DNA of 64,000 bases from Elusimicrobiales bacterium (GCA_028713125.1 JAQTOU010000002.1:484405-548404); one strand, 5' to 3'; positions 28,312-36,226 are shown, counted from the stretch's first letter. Notes: generated by a model from the letters alone, not told the origin. Numbers and translations: made by a program.

Positions 28312-28596
28312 ATGGACGCACTTGGAATGATAGAGACGAAGGGCCTCGTGGCCTGCGTGGAAGCGGCCGACGCCGCCGTGAAAGCCGCCAATGTTAAAAT
28401 TGTCGGTTACGAGAAGGTCGGTTCCGGCCTGGTGACCATCCTTTTCAGGGGCGAAGTCGCCGCCTGCCGCGCCGCCTGCGATTCCGGCGCCGCCGCCGCC
28501 CAGAAAGTCGGGGAGCTCGTGAGCGTGCACGTGATACCGCAGCCCCACGGCGACCTGGAAGGCAAGCTGCCGATAAGCGACAACAAGAAGAAATAG
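28312..28596 (+). CDS. BMC-H hexameric shell protein
   Basis: 94 residues, one BMC domain starting [24 protein letters not shown] and ending in the HVIPQPH strand. The usual [14 protein letters not shown] strand and pore-region turn are present. It forms the hexagonal facet tiles. A second BMC-H gene at 33125 is about two-thirds identical by eye. Good ribosome-binding site (AGGAGG). Confidence 0.95.
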   Translation: MDALGMIETKGLVACVEAADAAVKAANVKIVGYEKVGSGLVTILFRGEVAACRAACDSGAAAAQKVGELVSVHVIPQPHGDLEGKLPISDNKKK

Positions 28597-28690
28597 TCGA
28601 AAATCGAAGATCGAAAATCGAAGATCGGCGGAAAAGAAACTCAGGTCCGCGTTTTCGATTTTCGGCTGCCGGTTCTTGATTTTCGATTGT
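28597..28690. repeat. ATCGAAAATCGAAG-type intergenic repeat, partly inverted
   Basis: Tandem copies of TCGAAAATCGAAGA (28597-28627) are followed by reverse-complement copies (GTTTTCGATTTTCGG from 28651, TTGATTTTCGATT to 28689). They fill the gap between BMC-H and BMC-P and can fold into a hairpin. Related tracts occur at 31776, 53021 and 58756. Confidence 0.6.
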
Positions 28691-28702
28691 TTTGGAGGTT
28701 CT

Positions 28703-29008
28703 ATGCTTTTTGCACGAGTAGTGGGCAATGTGGTCTGCACCCGCAAGGACGACAAGCTTGTGGGTACGAAGCTGCTGATGGTGCAGCCGGTGGGCCTGGA
28801 CGACAAGCCGCGCGGCAATACGCTGGTCGGCATCGACGCCGTCGGCGCCGGCACCGGCGAACTGGTCCTGCTGGTGCAGGGCTCCAGCGCGCGCCAGACC
28901 TCGAAGACGGAGAACACCCCGGTAGACTGCACTATTTTCGCCATTGTGGACACTATCGAGAAAGAAGGCAAAGTGGTGTTCACCAAATCAGTAGGTAAGA
29001 TGCAGTAA
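28703..29008 (+). CDS. BMC-P pentameric vertex protein (EutN/CcmL family)
   Basis: 101 residues from the ATG at 28703, which has TGGAGG before it; an upstream in-frame ATG at 28676 lies in the repeat and adds non-family residues. MLFARVVGNVVCTRKDDKLVGTKLLMVQP is the EutN/CcmL start in outline, with the G(A)GTGE turn near residue 52. Pentamers cap the compartment vertices. First of three BMC-P genes. Confidence 0.94.
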   Translation: MLFARVVGNVVCTRKDDKLVGTKLLMVQPVGLDDKPRGNTLVGIDAVGAGTGELVLLVQGSSARQTSKTENTPVDCTIFAIVDTIEKEGKVVFTKSVGKMQ

Positions 29009-29020
29009 AGCGGAGCTCTT

Positions 29021-30436
29021 ATGCCTATCAGCGAAGAAGAACTTAAAAAAATAGTGGCCGAGGTCGTCAGGAATCTCGCGCCCCAGGCCGAAGCCTCCTC
29101 CGCTGCCCCTTCGGGCGGGCCGGTTTTCGACACGGTGGATGAAGCCGTAAACGCGGCGGAAGCCGCCCAGCCGGTATTCCAGGACCTTGGCCTCGATGCC
29201 CGCGAAAAGATCATAGCCGCGATGCGCGAAACCTCCCGCGCCAACGCCAGGCGCTGGGCCGAAGCCGCCGTGGCCGAGACCGGCATGGGCCGCGTGGCTG
29301 ACAAGGTGCTCAAGAACCTGGTGTGCGCGGACAATACGCCCGGCGTGGAAGACCTCCGCGCGGTGGCCTATACCGGCGACAAGGGCATGACCCTGGTCGA
29401 GTACGCGCCTTTCGGCGTGGTAGCCGCCATAACCCCTTCCACCAATGCCGTAGCCACTATCGTAAGCAACGCCATCGGGATTCTCTCCGCCGGTAATTCC
29501 GTAGTGTTCTCTCCCCATCCCGCCGCCAAAGGCTGCGTGGCCGACGCGGTCCGCCTGCTCGATAAAGCTATCGTGGCCGCGGGCGGGCCGGCGAATCTGA
29601 TCACGACCATAGCCAAGCCCACCCAGGAAGCCACCAAACAGCTTTTATGTCACCCTAAGGGCCGGATGAATATCGTCACCGGCGGCCCGGCCATAGTGAA
29701 AGTGGCTATGACGGCCGGCAAGGCCTGCAAGACCATAGCCGCCGGCCCGGGCAACCCGCCCATCGTCGTGGACGAGACGGCCGTTTTTCCCGACTGCGCC
29801 GCCGAGATCATATCCGGCTGCGGTTTCGATAATAACGTTCTTTGTATCGCCGAGAAAGAAGTGATAGTGACGGAGGCGGCCCGCGCGCGCTTCCTCGAAG
29901 CAATGCGCCGGGACCACCGCGCCCATGAACTTACCGCCGCGCAGATGTCCCAGCTCACAAAGCTCGCCATCCTGGAGCCCGGCCCGGAGCCGAAGATCAA
30001 CCGCGACTTCATCGGCAAGAACCCGTCGGTGATCGCCAGGTCCATAGGCCTGAACCTTTCCGACGATATCCGCGTGCTCTGGGCCGAGGTGTCCAACGAC
30101 CATCCTTTCGTCGTCAGCGAGCAGCTGATGCCGGTGCTGCCGGTCACCGTCTCGCGCGATATCGACGCCGCCATAGAACTGGCGTATCTCGTAGAGGGCG
30201 GCCACCACCACACGGCGGGGATGTACTCCACCAATATCAAGAACATGACGAAGATGAGCCGCCGCATGGCCTGCTCCATCTTCGTCAAGAACGGCTGCAC
30301 GCTCCACGGGCTGGGGCTGGGCGAAGGCTACGCCTCCATGTCCATCGGCACGCCCACCGGGGACGGCATCACCAAGACCAGCCATTTCGTGCGGCCGCTG
30401 CAGTGCAGCGTGGTCGGAGATTTCAGGATAGCTTAA
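29021..30436 (+). CDS. CoA-acylating aldehyde dehydrogenase (EutE/PduP type)
   Basis: 471 residues. It oxidises acetaldehyde (or a longer aldehyde) to the acyl-CoA with NAD+. The nucleophile Cys is in NNVLCIAEKE (C275), with the NAD+ region GGPAIVKVAM and AGPGNPPIVVDE before it. The first 18 residues (SEEELKKIVAEVVRNL) form an amphipathic helix followed by an Ala/Ser/Pro linker, the layout of an encapsulation peptide; DeoC in the same locus carries a near-copy. It is the signature core enzyme of the compartment and starts 12 bp after the BMC-P gene. Confidence 0.95.
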   Translation: MPISEEELKKIVAEVVRNLAPQAEASSAAPSGGPVFDTVDEAVNAAEAAQPVFQDLGLDAREKIIAAMRETSRANARRWAEAAVAETGMGRVADKVLKNLVCADNTPGVEDLRAVAYTGDKGMTLVEYAPFGVVAAITPSTNAVATIVSNAIGILSAGNSVVFSPHPAAKGCVADAVRLLDKAIVAAGGPANLITTIAKPTQEATKQLLCHPKGRMNIVTGGPAIVKVAMTAGKACKTIAAGPGNPPIVVDETAVFPDCAAEIISGCGFDNNVLCIAEKEVIVTEAARARFLEAMRRDHRAHELTAAQMSQLTKLAILEPGPEPKINRDFIGKNPSVIARSIGLNLSDDIRVLWAEVSNDHPFVVSEQLMPVLPVTVSRDIDAAIELAYLVEGGHHHTAGMYSTNIKNMTKMSRRMACSIFVKNGCTLHGLGLGEGYASMSIGTPTGDGITKTSHFVRPLQCSVVGDFRIA

Positions 30437-30447
30437 GGAGAATTTCT

Positions 30448-30996
30448 ATGCAGGCAAATATCTCGCTCGGACTTGTTGAAACCTCGTCGATAGCCAGGGG
30501 CATAGAGGTCCTGGACGCAATGTGCAAGGCCGCGGGCGTAAAGCCCGAGGTGCACCAGGCCATCTCCAAGGGAAAATATATCATCGTCATCTCCGGCCCC
30601 CTGGGCGAAGTGGAATCCTCCCTGGCCAAAGGCCGGGAGATCGGCGGCAATACCGTGATCGCCAGCCATATCATCCGCAACGTGCACTCAGGAGCGCTGG
30701 CCGCGCTCAACAAGAAAGTTAAGGCGGAGAAGATCGAGGCCGTGGGCATCGTAGAGACTAAAGAAGCTTTGCCGGCCCTTTTCGCCGCCGACGCCGCGGC
30801 CAAGGCGGCTTTCGTGCACGTGGCCGAAGTGAATACCGGCAAGGGTATAGGCGGCAAAGGCTATTTCACCGTGGTGGGGGAGCCGGGCGCAGTTCGCACC
30901 GCCGTCTCGGCGGGCGTAAAGGCCATAGGCGAGGACGCCGTGGTGAGCCGCATAGTCATACCCAACGCGCACGCGCATATCGGCGCGGCGATCTAG
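30448..30996 (+). CDS. BMC-T shell protein (second tandem-domain type)
   Basis: 182 residues from the ATG at 30448 behind AAGGAG; the in-frame upstream ATG at 30403 is inside the dehydrogenase gene. Two BMC domains (about 5-90 and 98-180) with LGLVETSSIARGIEVLDAM and AVGIVETKEALPALFAAD. The position equivalent to the PduT Fe-S Cys reads SKGKY, so no cluster is expected. It is a second trimeric tile, perhaps the pore for substrate or cofactor. Confidence 0.92.
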   Translation: MQANISLGLVETSSIARGIEVLDAMCKAAGVKPEVHQAISKGKYIIVISGPLGEVESSLAKGREIGGNTVIASHIIRNVHSGALAALNKKVKAEKIEAVGIVETKEALPALFAADAAAKAAFVHVAEVNTGKGIGGKGYFTVVGEPGAVRTAVSAGVKAIGEDAVVSRIVIPNAHAHIGAAI

Positions 30997-31005
30997 GAGC
31001 TATTT

Positions 31006-31452
31006 ATGAGATTAGTCATAGGCGCGGACCACGCTGGCTTCGAGGCGAAGGAAAAACTTAAGAAGTTCCTCCTTGGCCTCGGCCATGAAGTGATGGATTT
31101 CGGCTGCTACTCCACCGAGCCGGTGGATTTCCCGGATATAGCGCTGCTCGTCAGCGAAGCCGTGCGCAAAAAAGAATTCGACAGGGCCGTGCTGGTGGAC
31201 GGCTTTAACGGCGCGATGCCGCTGGCCGCCAACAAGGTGCACGGCATACGCGCCGTGGCCGCCTACGATATTATTTCGGCCCGCTTCGCTTCCGCCCACG
31301 AGGACTGCAACGTCCTTTGTCTCGGCGGCAAGACGCACGGAGAGCTGGCCCTGCAGGAGATGGTCAAGGTCTGGCTCAATACCCCTTTCGAAGGCGGCAA
31401 GTACCAGAAGCGCCTGGACAAGATAACGGCGATAGAACAGCGCTGCTGCTGA
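31006..31452 (+). CDS. RpiB/LacAB-family sugar-phosphate isomerase, catalytic Cys replaced
   Basis: 148 residues of the RpiB fold: IGADHAGFEAKEKLK at the N-terminus and AANKVHGIRAV. In ribose-5-phosphate isomerase B the segment before AANK is CGTGIGMS with the base Cys; here it reads DGFNGAMP with Asp at residue 65. HEDCNVLCLGG keeps the later family pattern. The C-terminus ends in two Cys. RpiB-like genes are a recurring part of SPU-type compartments, where they are thought to handle pentose phosphates; the altered site suggests a different substrate or mechanism, as in LacA/LacB galactose-6-phosphate isomerases, which also lack that Cys. The exact reaction is not known. Confidence 0.8.
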   Translation: MRLVIGADHAGFEAKEKLKKFLLGLGHEVMDFGCYSTEPVDFPDIALLVSEAVRKKEFDRAVLVDGFNGAMPLAANKVHGIRAVAAYDIISARFASAHEDCNVLCLGGKTHGELALQEMVKVWLNTPFEGGKYQKRLDKITAIEQRCC

Positions 31453-31459
31453 ATTTTAA

Positions 31460-31759
31460 ATGAAACAGGCAAAGGTAATAGGACGGGTTTTCTGCTCGCA
31501 GCAATGCTGCGGCATGGAGCAGAAGACGATGCTGCTTATCCAGCCGTTGGACTGGGAGACGGACAAGCCGGCGGGAGACCCGCTGGTGGCCTGCGATACC
31601 GTGGGCTCCGGCTCCGGTGAAACTGTTTTTTTCGTCGCCTCGCGCGAGGCCATACTCGCTTTCGAAGGCTGGGAAGGGGAAACGGCCGTCGGCGCCCTCC
31701 CTCCCCCGATAGACGCGGCGATAGTGGGAATAATAGACGGGAAGACAATAAAGATCTGA
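31460..31759 (+). CDS. BMC-P pentameric vertex protein (Cys-rich variant)
   Basis: 99 residues of EutN/CcmL type: KQAKVIGRVFCSQQCCGMEQKTMLLIQPLD with three Cys near the N-terminus, then the G(S)GSGE turn and the IDAAIVGIID end. The Cys cluster (C12, C16, C17) is not seen in the other two BMC-P proteins of the locus. It starts 8 bp after the RpiB-like gene. Confidence 0.9.
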   Translation: MKQAKVIGRVFCSQQCCGMEQKTMLLIQPLDWETDKPAGDPLVACDTVGSGSGETVFFVASREAILAFEGWEGETAVGALPPPIDAAIVGIIDGKTIKI

Positions 31760-31775
31760 GTAAAGCCGCACTTTG

Positions 31776-31800
31776 TTTTCGATCTTTCGGTTTTTAATTT
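31776..31800. repeat. Short copy of the ATCGAAAATCG-type intergenic repeat
   Basis: TTTTCGATCTTTCGG followed by a T-rich run, in reverse orientation to the first tract at 28597. It occupies the site where the ribosome-binding site of the next gene would be expected. Confidence 0.4.
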
Positions 31801-31801
31801 T

Positions 31802-32089
31802 ATGTTCATAGCAAAAGTTATCGGCAATGTCTGGGCCACCCGCAAACACCCGGGACTGAAGAACGCGACCATGCTGCTGGTTAAGGCCGTGGATCCGATG
31901 GACGGGAACAAGCTCGTCGGAGAGGCCACGCTGGCCATAGACGGGAACCAGGGGGCTGGAACCGGCGACACGGTGCTGATAGTGGACGAGGGCGGCTCCG
32001 CCAGGAAGATCTTGAAGAACCCGAAAGCGCCGGTGCGCACCTTGATAGCCGGCATAGTGGACAAGGTTCACATTACAGGGAAGGAATAA
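31802..32089 (+). CDS. BMC-P pentameric vertex protein
   Basis: 95 residues: [30 protein letters not shown], the G(A)GTGD turn and the closing [11 protein letters not shown] strand give the EutN/CcmL fold. Third BMC-P of the locus. The ATG at 31802 has no Shine-Dalgarno sequence, only a T-rich leader, unlike most genes here, so expression may be low. DeoC starts 2 bp after its stop. Confidence 0.92.
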   Translation: MFIAKVIGNVWATRKHPGLKNATMLLVKAVDPMDGNKLVGEATLAIDGNQGAGTGDTVLIVDEGGSARKILKNPKAPVRTLIAGIVDKVHITGKE

Positions 32090-32091
32090 AT

Positions 32092-33099
32092 ATGAACGAC
32101 GAAGATATAAAGAAAATAGCCGCCGAAGTGGCCAGGATAATGAAGGCCGGCGGGCAGTCCGCCCCGCGGCAGACGCTCGGGGATTCCGTAAGCATCGGCT
32201 CCGCCGGCAAGGTCTTTCAGCATCCGCTCCTGAATCCGGCCGGAAATTTCAGCGGGACGGCAAAGCCCGCCGCCTCCGCTCCCAAAGCCTGCTCCGGCCA
32301 GGGCGACTGCCGCCTGGAAGAAAACACCTGCAGCTCCTCCTGCCAAAGCTGCAATCCGCTGACCAACTACACGCCCCAGCAGGTAAAGGCCAGCGTCGAC
32401 CGCGTCAGTTTCTGCAACCCCAACGAAGCCAGCAACTCGATCGCCGGCATGATAGACCATACCCTGCTCAAGGCCAACGCCACGCAGGAGGAGATCGGCA
32501 AGCTCTGCGAGGAAGCCCGCAAATACCGCTTCGCCTCGGTCTGCGTCAACCCCGGCTACGTCGCGATGGCGTCCCGCCTGCTGCGCGGTTCCGGCGTGAT
32601 GGTCTGCACCGTGATCGGTTTCCCTCTCGGTTCCACCACGCCGACCGTCAAGGCCATCGAGGCCCGCGACGCCATAGCCAACGGCGCCGACGAGATAGAC
32701 ATGGTCATCAATATCGGCGCGCTCAAGTCCGGCAGCGACCAGCTCGTGCTGGACGATATAAAAGCGGTGCGCGAAGCCACCCGCGGCAAAACGCTCAAGG
32801 TTATCCTTGAGACCTCCTACCTTACCAGGGACGAGAAGATCCGCGCCTGCAAAATGTCCAAGCTGGCCCAGGCCGATTTCGTGAAGACCTCCACCGGCTT
32901 CGGCTCCGGCGGGGCGACCCCCGAGGACATCGCGCTGATGCGCGAGACCGTGGGCCCCGAGATGGGCGTGAAGGCCTCCGGCGGGATCAAGAACGCGGAA
33001 GTGGCCGCGGCCATGATAAAGGCCGGCGCCACCCGCCTCGGAACCAGCGCGAGCATAGCCATAGTTTCCGGCGGGGAAGCCGCCAAAGGGCAGTACTAA
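32092..33099 (+). CDS. deoC: Deoxyribose-phosphate aldolase with cargo peptide and Cys-rich linker
   Basis: 335 residues, about 110 more than ordinary DeoC. Residues 2-17 ([16 protein letters not shown]) are an encapsulation-peptide-like helix, nearly the same as the one on the aldehyde dehydrogenase. A linker with five Cys in the pattern C-x5-C-x6-C-x3-C-x2-C follows at about residues 64-84, then the class I aldolase barrel from IDHTLLK (about 121). Asp in EIDMVIN (D203), Lys in VKTSTGF (K265) and the Schiff-base Lys in GVKASGG (K294) are present. It splits 2-deoxyribose-5-phosphate into acetaldehyde and glyceraldehyde-3-phosphate, which would make it the signature enzyme feeding the compartment. 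Confidence 0.94.
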   Translation: MNDEDIKKIAAEVARIMKAGGQSAPRQTLGDSVSIGSAGKVFQHPLLNPAGNFSGTAKPAASAPKACSGQGDCRLEENTCSSSCQSCNPLTNYTPQQVKASVDRVSFCNPNEASNSIAGMIDHTLLKANATQEEIGKLCEEARKYRFASVCVNPGYVAMASRLLRGSGVMVCTVIGFPLGSTTPTVKAIEARDAIANGADEIDMVINIGALKSGSDQLVLDDIKAVREATRGKTLKVILETSYLTRDEKIRACKMSKLAQADFVKTSTGFGSGGATPEDIALMRETVGPEMGVKASGGIKNAEVAAAMIKAGATRLGTSASIAIVSGGEAAKGQY

Positions 33100-33124
33100 A
33101 TAGATCAAGGTATAAGGAGCGAAT

Positions 33125-33421
33125 ATGTCAGAACCGAAAGAAGCGTTAGGAATGATAGAGACCAAGGGTTTCATAGGCATGATAGAGGCCTCCGACGCCA
33201 TGTCGAAGGCCGCCAAGGTACGCCTGCTCGGCTACGAGAAGATAGGCTCGGGTTACGTCACCACCCTGTGCGCGGGCGAAGTCGGGGCCGTGCGCGCCGC
33301 CGTGGAAGCCGGCGCCGCCGCCGCCCAGAAGGCTGGAGAGCTCGTAGGGATGCACGTAATCCCGCGCCCTTCCGACGACCTGGATAAATACCTCGCGAAG
33401 ATCTCGGTAAAAGTAAGCTAG
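33125..33421 (+). CDS. BMC-H hexameric shell protein
   Basis: 98 residues: [39 protein letters not shown] and [14 protein letters not shown]. The C-terminus is longer and more charged than in the first BMC-H. AAGGAG precedes the ATG. Last shell gene of the cluster. Confidence 0.95.
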   Translation: MSEPKEALGMIETKGFIGMIEASDAMSKAAKVRLLGYEKIGSGYVTTLCAGEVGAVRAAVEAGAAAAQKAGELVGMHVIPRPSDDLDKYLAKISVKVS

Positions 33422-33424
33422 ACG

Positions 33425-33454
33425 GCCTGCCGGCTTTCGGCCAGGCGGCTTTTT
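33425..33454 (+). terminator. Hairpin with T-run after the last shell gene
   Basis: GCCTGCCG (33425-33432) pairs with CGGCCAGGC (33438-33446, one bulge), followed by GGCTTTTT. A second inverted repeat (CGCC/GGCG around 33457-33468) follows. It is a candidate terminator or attenuator between the shell genes and the small gene at 33503. Confidence 0.5.
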
Positions 33455-33502
33455 AAGGCGTTTTGCGCCTAGCCGCCGGCGTCTGACCGCAAAGTTAACC
33501 AT

Positions 33503-33745
33503 ATGCTTACCAAGGGCGCCGTCGAAGACATCATAATGCAGCACCTCGCCGGCAGAGCGGGGGTAGCGGCGCCCGCGGCTAGAAAAGCCCCGGAGCTGAA
33601 AAGGAAGGTCTTCCTCAGCGACTGGGAACTGCGCCGGATATATATCCCCGGTTCAAAGTCCGTCCAGGTCCCCGCTGATTCGATAATAAGCCCTCTTTCG
33701 CTCGACTGGCTGGATTACGACGGGATAAAGGTTGTGCGCGAATAG
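33503..33745 (+). CDS. Small BMC-linked protein with a cargo-peptide-like N-terminus
   Basis: 80 residues, family not recognised. Residues 2-16 (LTKGAVEDIIMQHLAG) are an amphipathic helix like an encapsulation peptide, followed by an Ala/Pro linker. The rest (KVFLSDWELRRIYIPGSKSV, VPADSIISPLSLDWL, GIKVV) resembles the short 'I.VP..A.ITP.A.D.....GI.I' element seen near the N-terminus of several BMC-associated enzymes such as EutT-like adenosyltransferases. It may therefore be a free-standing adaptor or cargo domain. No ribosome-binding site is strong; the ATG at 33503 follows AACCAT. Confidence 0.6.
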   Translation: MLTKGAVEDIIMQHLAGRAGVAAPAARKAPELKRKVFLSDWELRRIYIPGSKSVQVPADSIISPLSLDWLDYDGIKVVRE

Positions 33746-33801
33746 ATCGAGTGTTTTCCCCGCTGAATTTGGCTGCTAACTACAACGCTGGAGAATAAAT
33801 C

Positions 33802-35106
33802 ATGACTAAATTGAAACCCCTGTTCTTGACGGCTGTCTTAACTTTTGCCTGCGGCCTCCCGTCAGCCGCGCAGAAGGCCGAAGCGCCTAAAGCGGCCGCG
33901 CCCGCCGCCCGCGGCCCCTCCGTACAGCTTGCGGAAGCCGAATGGAACTTCCTGAAGGCCGCCGGACAGGACAAGAACGAGGACGTGCTGGAGCTTGCGC
34001 TGCCGCAGCTGGAAGACTGGCTGGCCCGCAACCCGACGAATTCAAATGCGCCGGAGGCGCAGCTGCTGAAAGCCAACCTGCACCAGAAGCTGGGGGACTA
34101 CAAGGCCGCCCAGGTAGATCTGCTCAGGTATTTCCACGCCTATCCGCAGGGCTCGACCCTGGAAGAGGCTAAAAAACTTTTCAACGAGATCCTCGGAAAA
34201 AAGGCCGATAAAAAGACCCGCCCCGCCCTTGAAGAGGCCGCGCTCATCCCCGAAACTACGGAAGCGGACGAGAACGTCTCCTCGATGCTGGAGAAGTTCT
34301 CCGCGCAGGTCGGGGAAGTTTATTACGAGCCCCTGACCGCGGAGTTCCGGGCCTTTTTCAACAGGTTCCCTAATTATTCCAAAAACGACTCCCTGCTTCT
34401 CTCGCTGGCGGACCTGCACCAGAAGAAAAGCAAGTCCCTTGCCGCCAGGCTTGACTACGAAAAAATGATACAGCTGTACCCCTCGAGCTCCCTGCTGCCG
34501 CAGGCAAAGCGGTCGCTCGGCGGCATCCTCGCCGACAACCTGCGGGAGTATGACAAGGCCATAGAGGTCTACCAGGACATCGCGGCCTCTTTCCCCGGGT
34601 CCGAGGAGGCCTGGGCGGCTTACGGCAGGCTGCCCGCCCTGGCGGAGAAGCAGAAAAAATACGACCTCGCCGTGGAAGTCTATGAAAAGATAATACAGCT
34701 TTACCCGGACCGGGACGAGGCTTACAATTCCTATAAGGCAGAGGCGCGCGTGCTCCGCGAGGAACTGAAAAAATTCCCCGAGGCCGTGGCGGTGCTCAAC
34801 AGGATCGCCGACAAATACAAGGACGCGAAAGCCATAGAGGCCCTGCTGCTTGCGGCCGAGGTCTACAGGAAGGACCTCAAGGATCCGGAAGGCGAGGTCA
34901 AAATGTACGACAGGATAGCCGCTGAATACGAGGCGGACCCGCAGGCCCCGAAGGCCCTCTTTGCCGCCGGGGACGTCTACAGCAAGGCGAAGGACGCGGA
35001 AAAAGCCAGGGAGTATTACCAGAAAATACTTGAGAAGTACCCGGACAATCCCTTGTCGAAGAAAGCGGAGAGCCGCGTCTCGGCGATCATTTCCGGCAAG
35101 ATCTAG
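33802..35106 (+). CDS. Exported tetratricopeptide-repeat protein
   Basis: 434 residues with a signal peptide (about 1-24, ending PSAAQ) and an Ala/Pro-rich linker. From about residue 45 it is a string of TPR-like helical pairs with recurring motifs of the form A..Y..(I/L)...YP.S (for example DYEKMIQLYPSSSLLPQAKRS, EVYQDIAASFPGSEEAW, EVYEKIIQLYPDRDEA, EYYQKILEKYPDNPLSKKA in shortened form). This is the layout of YbgF/BamD-type periplasmic scaffolds. Partner unknown. The GH84 gene starts 14 bp after it. Confidence 0.8.
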   Translation: MTKLKPLFLTAVLTFACGLPSAAQKAEAPKAAAPAARGPSVQLAEAEWNFLKAAGQDKNEDVLELALPQLEDWLARNPTNSNAPEAQLLKANLHQKLGDYKAAQVDLLRYFHAYPQGSTLEEAKKLFNEILGKKADKKTRPALEEAALIPETTEADENVSSMLEKFSAQVGEVYYEPLTAEFRAFFNRFPNYSKNDSLLLSLADLHQKKSKSLAARLDYEKMIQLYPSSSLLPQAKRSLGGILADNLREYDKAIEVYQDIAASFPGSEEAWAAYGRLPALAEKQKKYDLAVEVYEKIIQLYPDRDEAYNSYKAEARVLREELKKFPEAVAVLNRIADKYKDAKAIEALLLAAEVYRKDLKDPEGEVKMYDRIAAEYEADPQAPKALFAAGDVYSKAKDAEKAREYYQKILEKYPDNPLSKKAESRVSAIISGKI

Positions 35107-35120
35107 GCCAGAGGAAAACA

Positions 35121-36212
35121 ATGAACACTAAACTTGGCGTTATCGAGGGTTTTTACGGCGAGCAGTGGAGCTGGGGCGAGCGCGTGGATTACGCCGGCTT
35201 TCTTAAAAAGCACGGCTTCTCCTTCTACATATACGCGCCCAAGGCTGACGGCTATCTGCGCAAGAAATGGCGCGAGCCGTTCCCTAAAAGCCTGGAGGAG
35301 AAACTTGCCAAGCTGGCGGGGCAGTACCATTCCGCGGGCCTCGAGTTCGGCGTAGGGTTCAGCCCTTACGAGATCTACCTAGCCCCGTTCGACCTTGAAG
35401 TAAAGAGGTTGCTGCAGCACCGCCTGGACGTGTTCAACCGCATCGGAGTAAATAAGCTCGGTATCCTGATGGACGATATGAAGGGAGACCTACCGGGTCT
35501 CGCGGACAAGCAGATCGAGATAGTCAACTGGATAGCCGCGCGCTCGAACGCCAGGCAGTTCGTTTTCTGCCCCACCTATTATTCCGCCGACCCCGTCCTG
35601 GAAAAACTTTTCGGCAAGATGCCGGAGGGCTATCTGGAGAAGCTGGGTAAAGAGCTGGATAAGAAGGTCAGCATGTTCTGGACCGGCGAGCAGGTCTGCT
35701 CGAAGTCCTACAGCGCCGAGCACCTGGGCGCGACCGCCGGGAAACTCGGCCGCAAGCCTTTCCTCTGGGACAATTATCCTGTCAACGACGGACCGCGCAT
35801 GTGCAAGTTCCTGCACCTGCGCCCGGTCACGGGCCGCCCCTCGGAGATAGGCGCCTGCCTCGAAGCCCACGCCGTCAATCCCATGAACCAGGCGGCGCTT
35901 TCAAAGATAGTCCTGCTCACGCTTAAGGCCAGCTACGAACAGGGCGCGGCGTATAACCCGGCCAAGGCCTTCAGGAAGGCCGCCGACATGGTTACCTGCC
36001 GAGAAATGACGCTGCTGCTGGAAAGGGACCTTCCCGCTTTCATGGACAGGGGCCTGGACGCCCTCACTTACGAGGAGAAAGGGGCTTTGACCGACGATTA
36101 TTCCTCTTTCCTCGATTCGCGCGAGAACGATACCGCCCAGGCGGCGAAAGAGATCACGGGCTGGCTGGCCGGCCGCTATACCGTCACGAAAGACCTTTTC
36201 CTGACGCAGTAG
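35121..36212 (+). CDS. GH84-type beta-N-acetylglucosaminidase (O-GlcNAcase-like)
   Basis: 363 residues, essentially only the catalytic barrel of family GH84. The N-terminus LGVIEGFYGEQWSW is the family signature, and the catalytic pair DD is in GILMDDMKGD (D118, D119). WDNYPVND supplies the substrate-binding Asn/Asp. There is no signal peptide, so unlike most bacterial hyaluronidase/NagJ enzymes it should act in the cytoplasm on GlcNAc-linked small molecules or proteins. The preceding gene encodes an exported TPR protein, and a GH3 hexosaminidase is encoded at 18540. A strong terminator follows. Confidence 0.9.
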   Translation: MNTKLGVIEGFYGEQWSWGERVDYAGFLKKHGFSFYIYAPKADGYLRKKWREPFPKSLEEKLAKLAGQYHSAGLEFGVGFSPYEIYLAPFDLEVKRLLQHRLDVFNRIGVNKLGILMDDMKGDLPGLADKQIEIVNWIAARSNARQFVFCPTYYSADPVLEKLFGKMPEGYLEKLGKELDKKVSMFWTGEQVCSKSYSAEHLGATAGKLGRKPFLWDNYPVNDGPRMCKFLHLRPVTGRPSEIGACLEAHAVNPMNQAALSKIVLLTLKASYEQGAAYNPAKAFRKAADMVTCREMTLLLERDLPAFMDRGLDALTYEEKGALTDDYSSFLDSRENDTAQAAKEITGWLAGRYTVTKDLFLTQ

Positions 36213-36226
36213 CCGTTCGCCGATAT

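Noticed and set aside
28297..29334. Reverse ORF of 345 codons across BMC genes
   Set aside because: It runs antisense to BMC-H, BMC-P and the dehydrogenase and includes the intergenic repeat.
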